Origin: Rickettsiales bacterium
GTDB lineage: Bacteria > Pseudomonadota > Alphaproteobacteria > Rickettsiales > UBA1997
Direction of reading: 5' to 3'
Assembly (NCBI GenBank): GCA_947425005.1
Contig: CANDYP010000029.1
Coordinates: forward strand, 1-13,639
Length of the DNA stretch: 13,639 nucleotides
Each line of letters opens with the position of its first letter. Positions within the stretch are counted from its first letter, which is position 1. This document shows positions 12,928 to 13,639 of this stretch, piece by piece. The notes beneath the pieces were generated by a model that worked only from the letters and a program-made list of their open reading frames with translations, had not been told where the DNA came from and ran no database searches. A program made the position numbers and the translations under genes.

Positions 12928-13639
12928 GTGAAAAAAATCTCGACAATTGGCATTATTGGCGGCGGGCAACTTGGCCGCATGACCTGCTTCTACGCACACA
13001 AGATGGGCTTCCGCACCGTCGTTTTTACCGATCAGGAAAATTCGCCGGCCAGTTTTGTCACCAATCAAACTATCGTTGCCGCTTACGATGATTTTGCGGC
13101 GCTGAAAAAATTCGCTGCTCTGGTTGATGTCGCCACTTTTGAATTTGAGAATATTCCCTTCGAGACCGCTCATTTCTTGAGCGAACAGGTTGAGGTTTGT
13201 CCCAGTCCGCAAGTTTTAAAAATTACCCAGCATCGCATTTTAGAGAAAAATTTCCTCAACGCAATTGGCGTAAAAACGGCTGATTACGCAGAGATTTCAA
13301 GCTTGGATGACTTGCAAAAAAATCTAAAAATTTTCGGCAAAGCTGTTTTAAAAACTGCCACGATGGGTTACGACGGCAAAGGTCAGTTTGTTTTAAAAGA
13401 TGTCGCCGAGGCCGAAGCTGCCTGGTTACAAGCTCAAGATCGCAAATTAATTTTAGAAAAATTCTGCCCCTTTAATTCCGAAATTTCGGTTTTGGTGGCG
13501 CGTTCAAAAAATGGCGAAATTATCGCTTACGAGCCACTAACCAACATTCACAAAAACGGCATTTTGGACGAAAGCCGTTACCCAGCAAAAATCTCCGAAG
13601 CCTTGAAAATAAAGGCGCAAATCATTGCTAGAAAAATCA
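12928..13639 (+). CDS. purK: N5-carboxyaminoimidazole ribonucleotide synthase PurK (partial, runs off the window)
   Basis: PurK, an ATP-grasp enzyme, carboxylates aminoimidazole ribonucleotide with bicarbonate and ATP; PurE then rearranges the product in purine synthesis. The first 237 codons are present and open to the end of the window. The start is GTG at 12928, followed by KKISTIGIIGGGQLGRM, the canonical PurK N-terminus. Further markers are TFEFENIP (70-77), QHRILEKNFLN (101-111), the ATP-grasp glycine-rich loop LKTATMGYDGKGQ (141-153), and the nucleotide-binding segment LILEKFCPFNSEISV. The missing C-terminal third is cut by the window edge, not by mutation. purE, its usual partner, is not upstream; the neighbour is the divergent UPF0434 gene. 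Confidence 0.96.
   Translation, partial: MKKISTIGIIGGGQLGRMTCFYAHKMGFRTVVFTDQENSPASFVTNQTIVAAYDDFAALKKFAALVDVATFEFENIPFETAHFLSEQVEVCPSPQVLKITQHRILEKNFLNAIGVKTADYAEISSLDDLQKNLKIFGKAVLKTATMGYDGKGQFVLKDVAEAEAAWLQAQDRKLILEKFCPFNSEISVLVARSKNGEIIAYEPLTNIHKNGILDESRYPAKISEALKIKAQIIARKI

Noticed and set aside
12758..12946. Minus-strand 62-codon frame overlapping the UPF0434 gene and the purK start
   Set aside because: The other frame here encodes a clear UPF0434/Trm112-like protein; this one is an out-of-frame shadow.

Overview
The window reads as chromosomal sequence from an alphaproteobacterium, moderately AT-rich by eye. The signs are the clpP-clpX pair, a DUF2628 gene directly before hisH (an arrangement I recall from alphaproteobacterial histidine loci), a MidA/NDUFAF7-type methyltransferase, a 57-residue UPF0434/Trm112-like gene beside purK, and a possible alphaproteobacterial heat-shock promoter before grpE. 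I cannot place it at order level. Most genes are housekeeping. No phage, transposase or CRISPR array is visible.

Layout. Positions 16-1986 (minus) hold clpP and clpX, the peptidase and unfoldase of one protease. Facing away from them is grpE (2250-2837, plus), so two proteostasis units share a 263-bp region that carries a 12-bp tandem repeat and a candidate sigma-32 promoter. A 137-bp palindromic repeat separates grpE from a convergent 573-codon gene (2981-4702, minus). That gene appears to fuse a DUF6492-type glycosyltransferase domain to a beta-propeller resembling the GINT1 N-terminal domain; it is the least ordinary protein here. Next come a tRNA with anticodon CAT (4867-4943) with its own promoter, a second palindromic repeat starting exactly at the tRNA 3' end, and the ribosomal protein genes rpmI and rplT, closed by a strong terminator at 5842-5875.

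From about 5897 a 162-bp near-perfect inverted repeat lies just before a co-directional run: DUF2628, hisH, midA, bioB, ridA, a VOC-family gene and a threonine/serine dehydratase gene. midA overlaps bioB, and the VOC gene overlaps the dehydratase gene by ATGA. The second half makes biochemical sense, because RidA removes the reactive enamine/imine that the dehydratase produces. hisH stands here without hisA or hisF, and bioB without the other biotin genes. A small acidic, probably disordered protein follows.

The last part has three minus-strand genes: rlmE (2'-O-methylation of 23S rRNA), a HigA-type antitoxin with no intact toxin beside it, and the UPF0434/Trm112-like gene. The last is divergent from purK, which runs off the window. 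The points most worth checking are the glycosyltransferase-propeller fusion, the three palindromic repeats (two share a core), and the orphan hisH and higA. I found no complete new system that the sequence alone can support.
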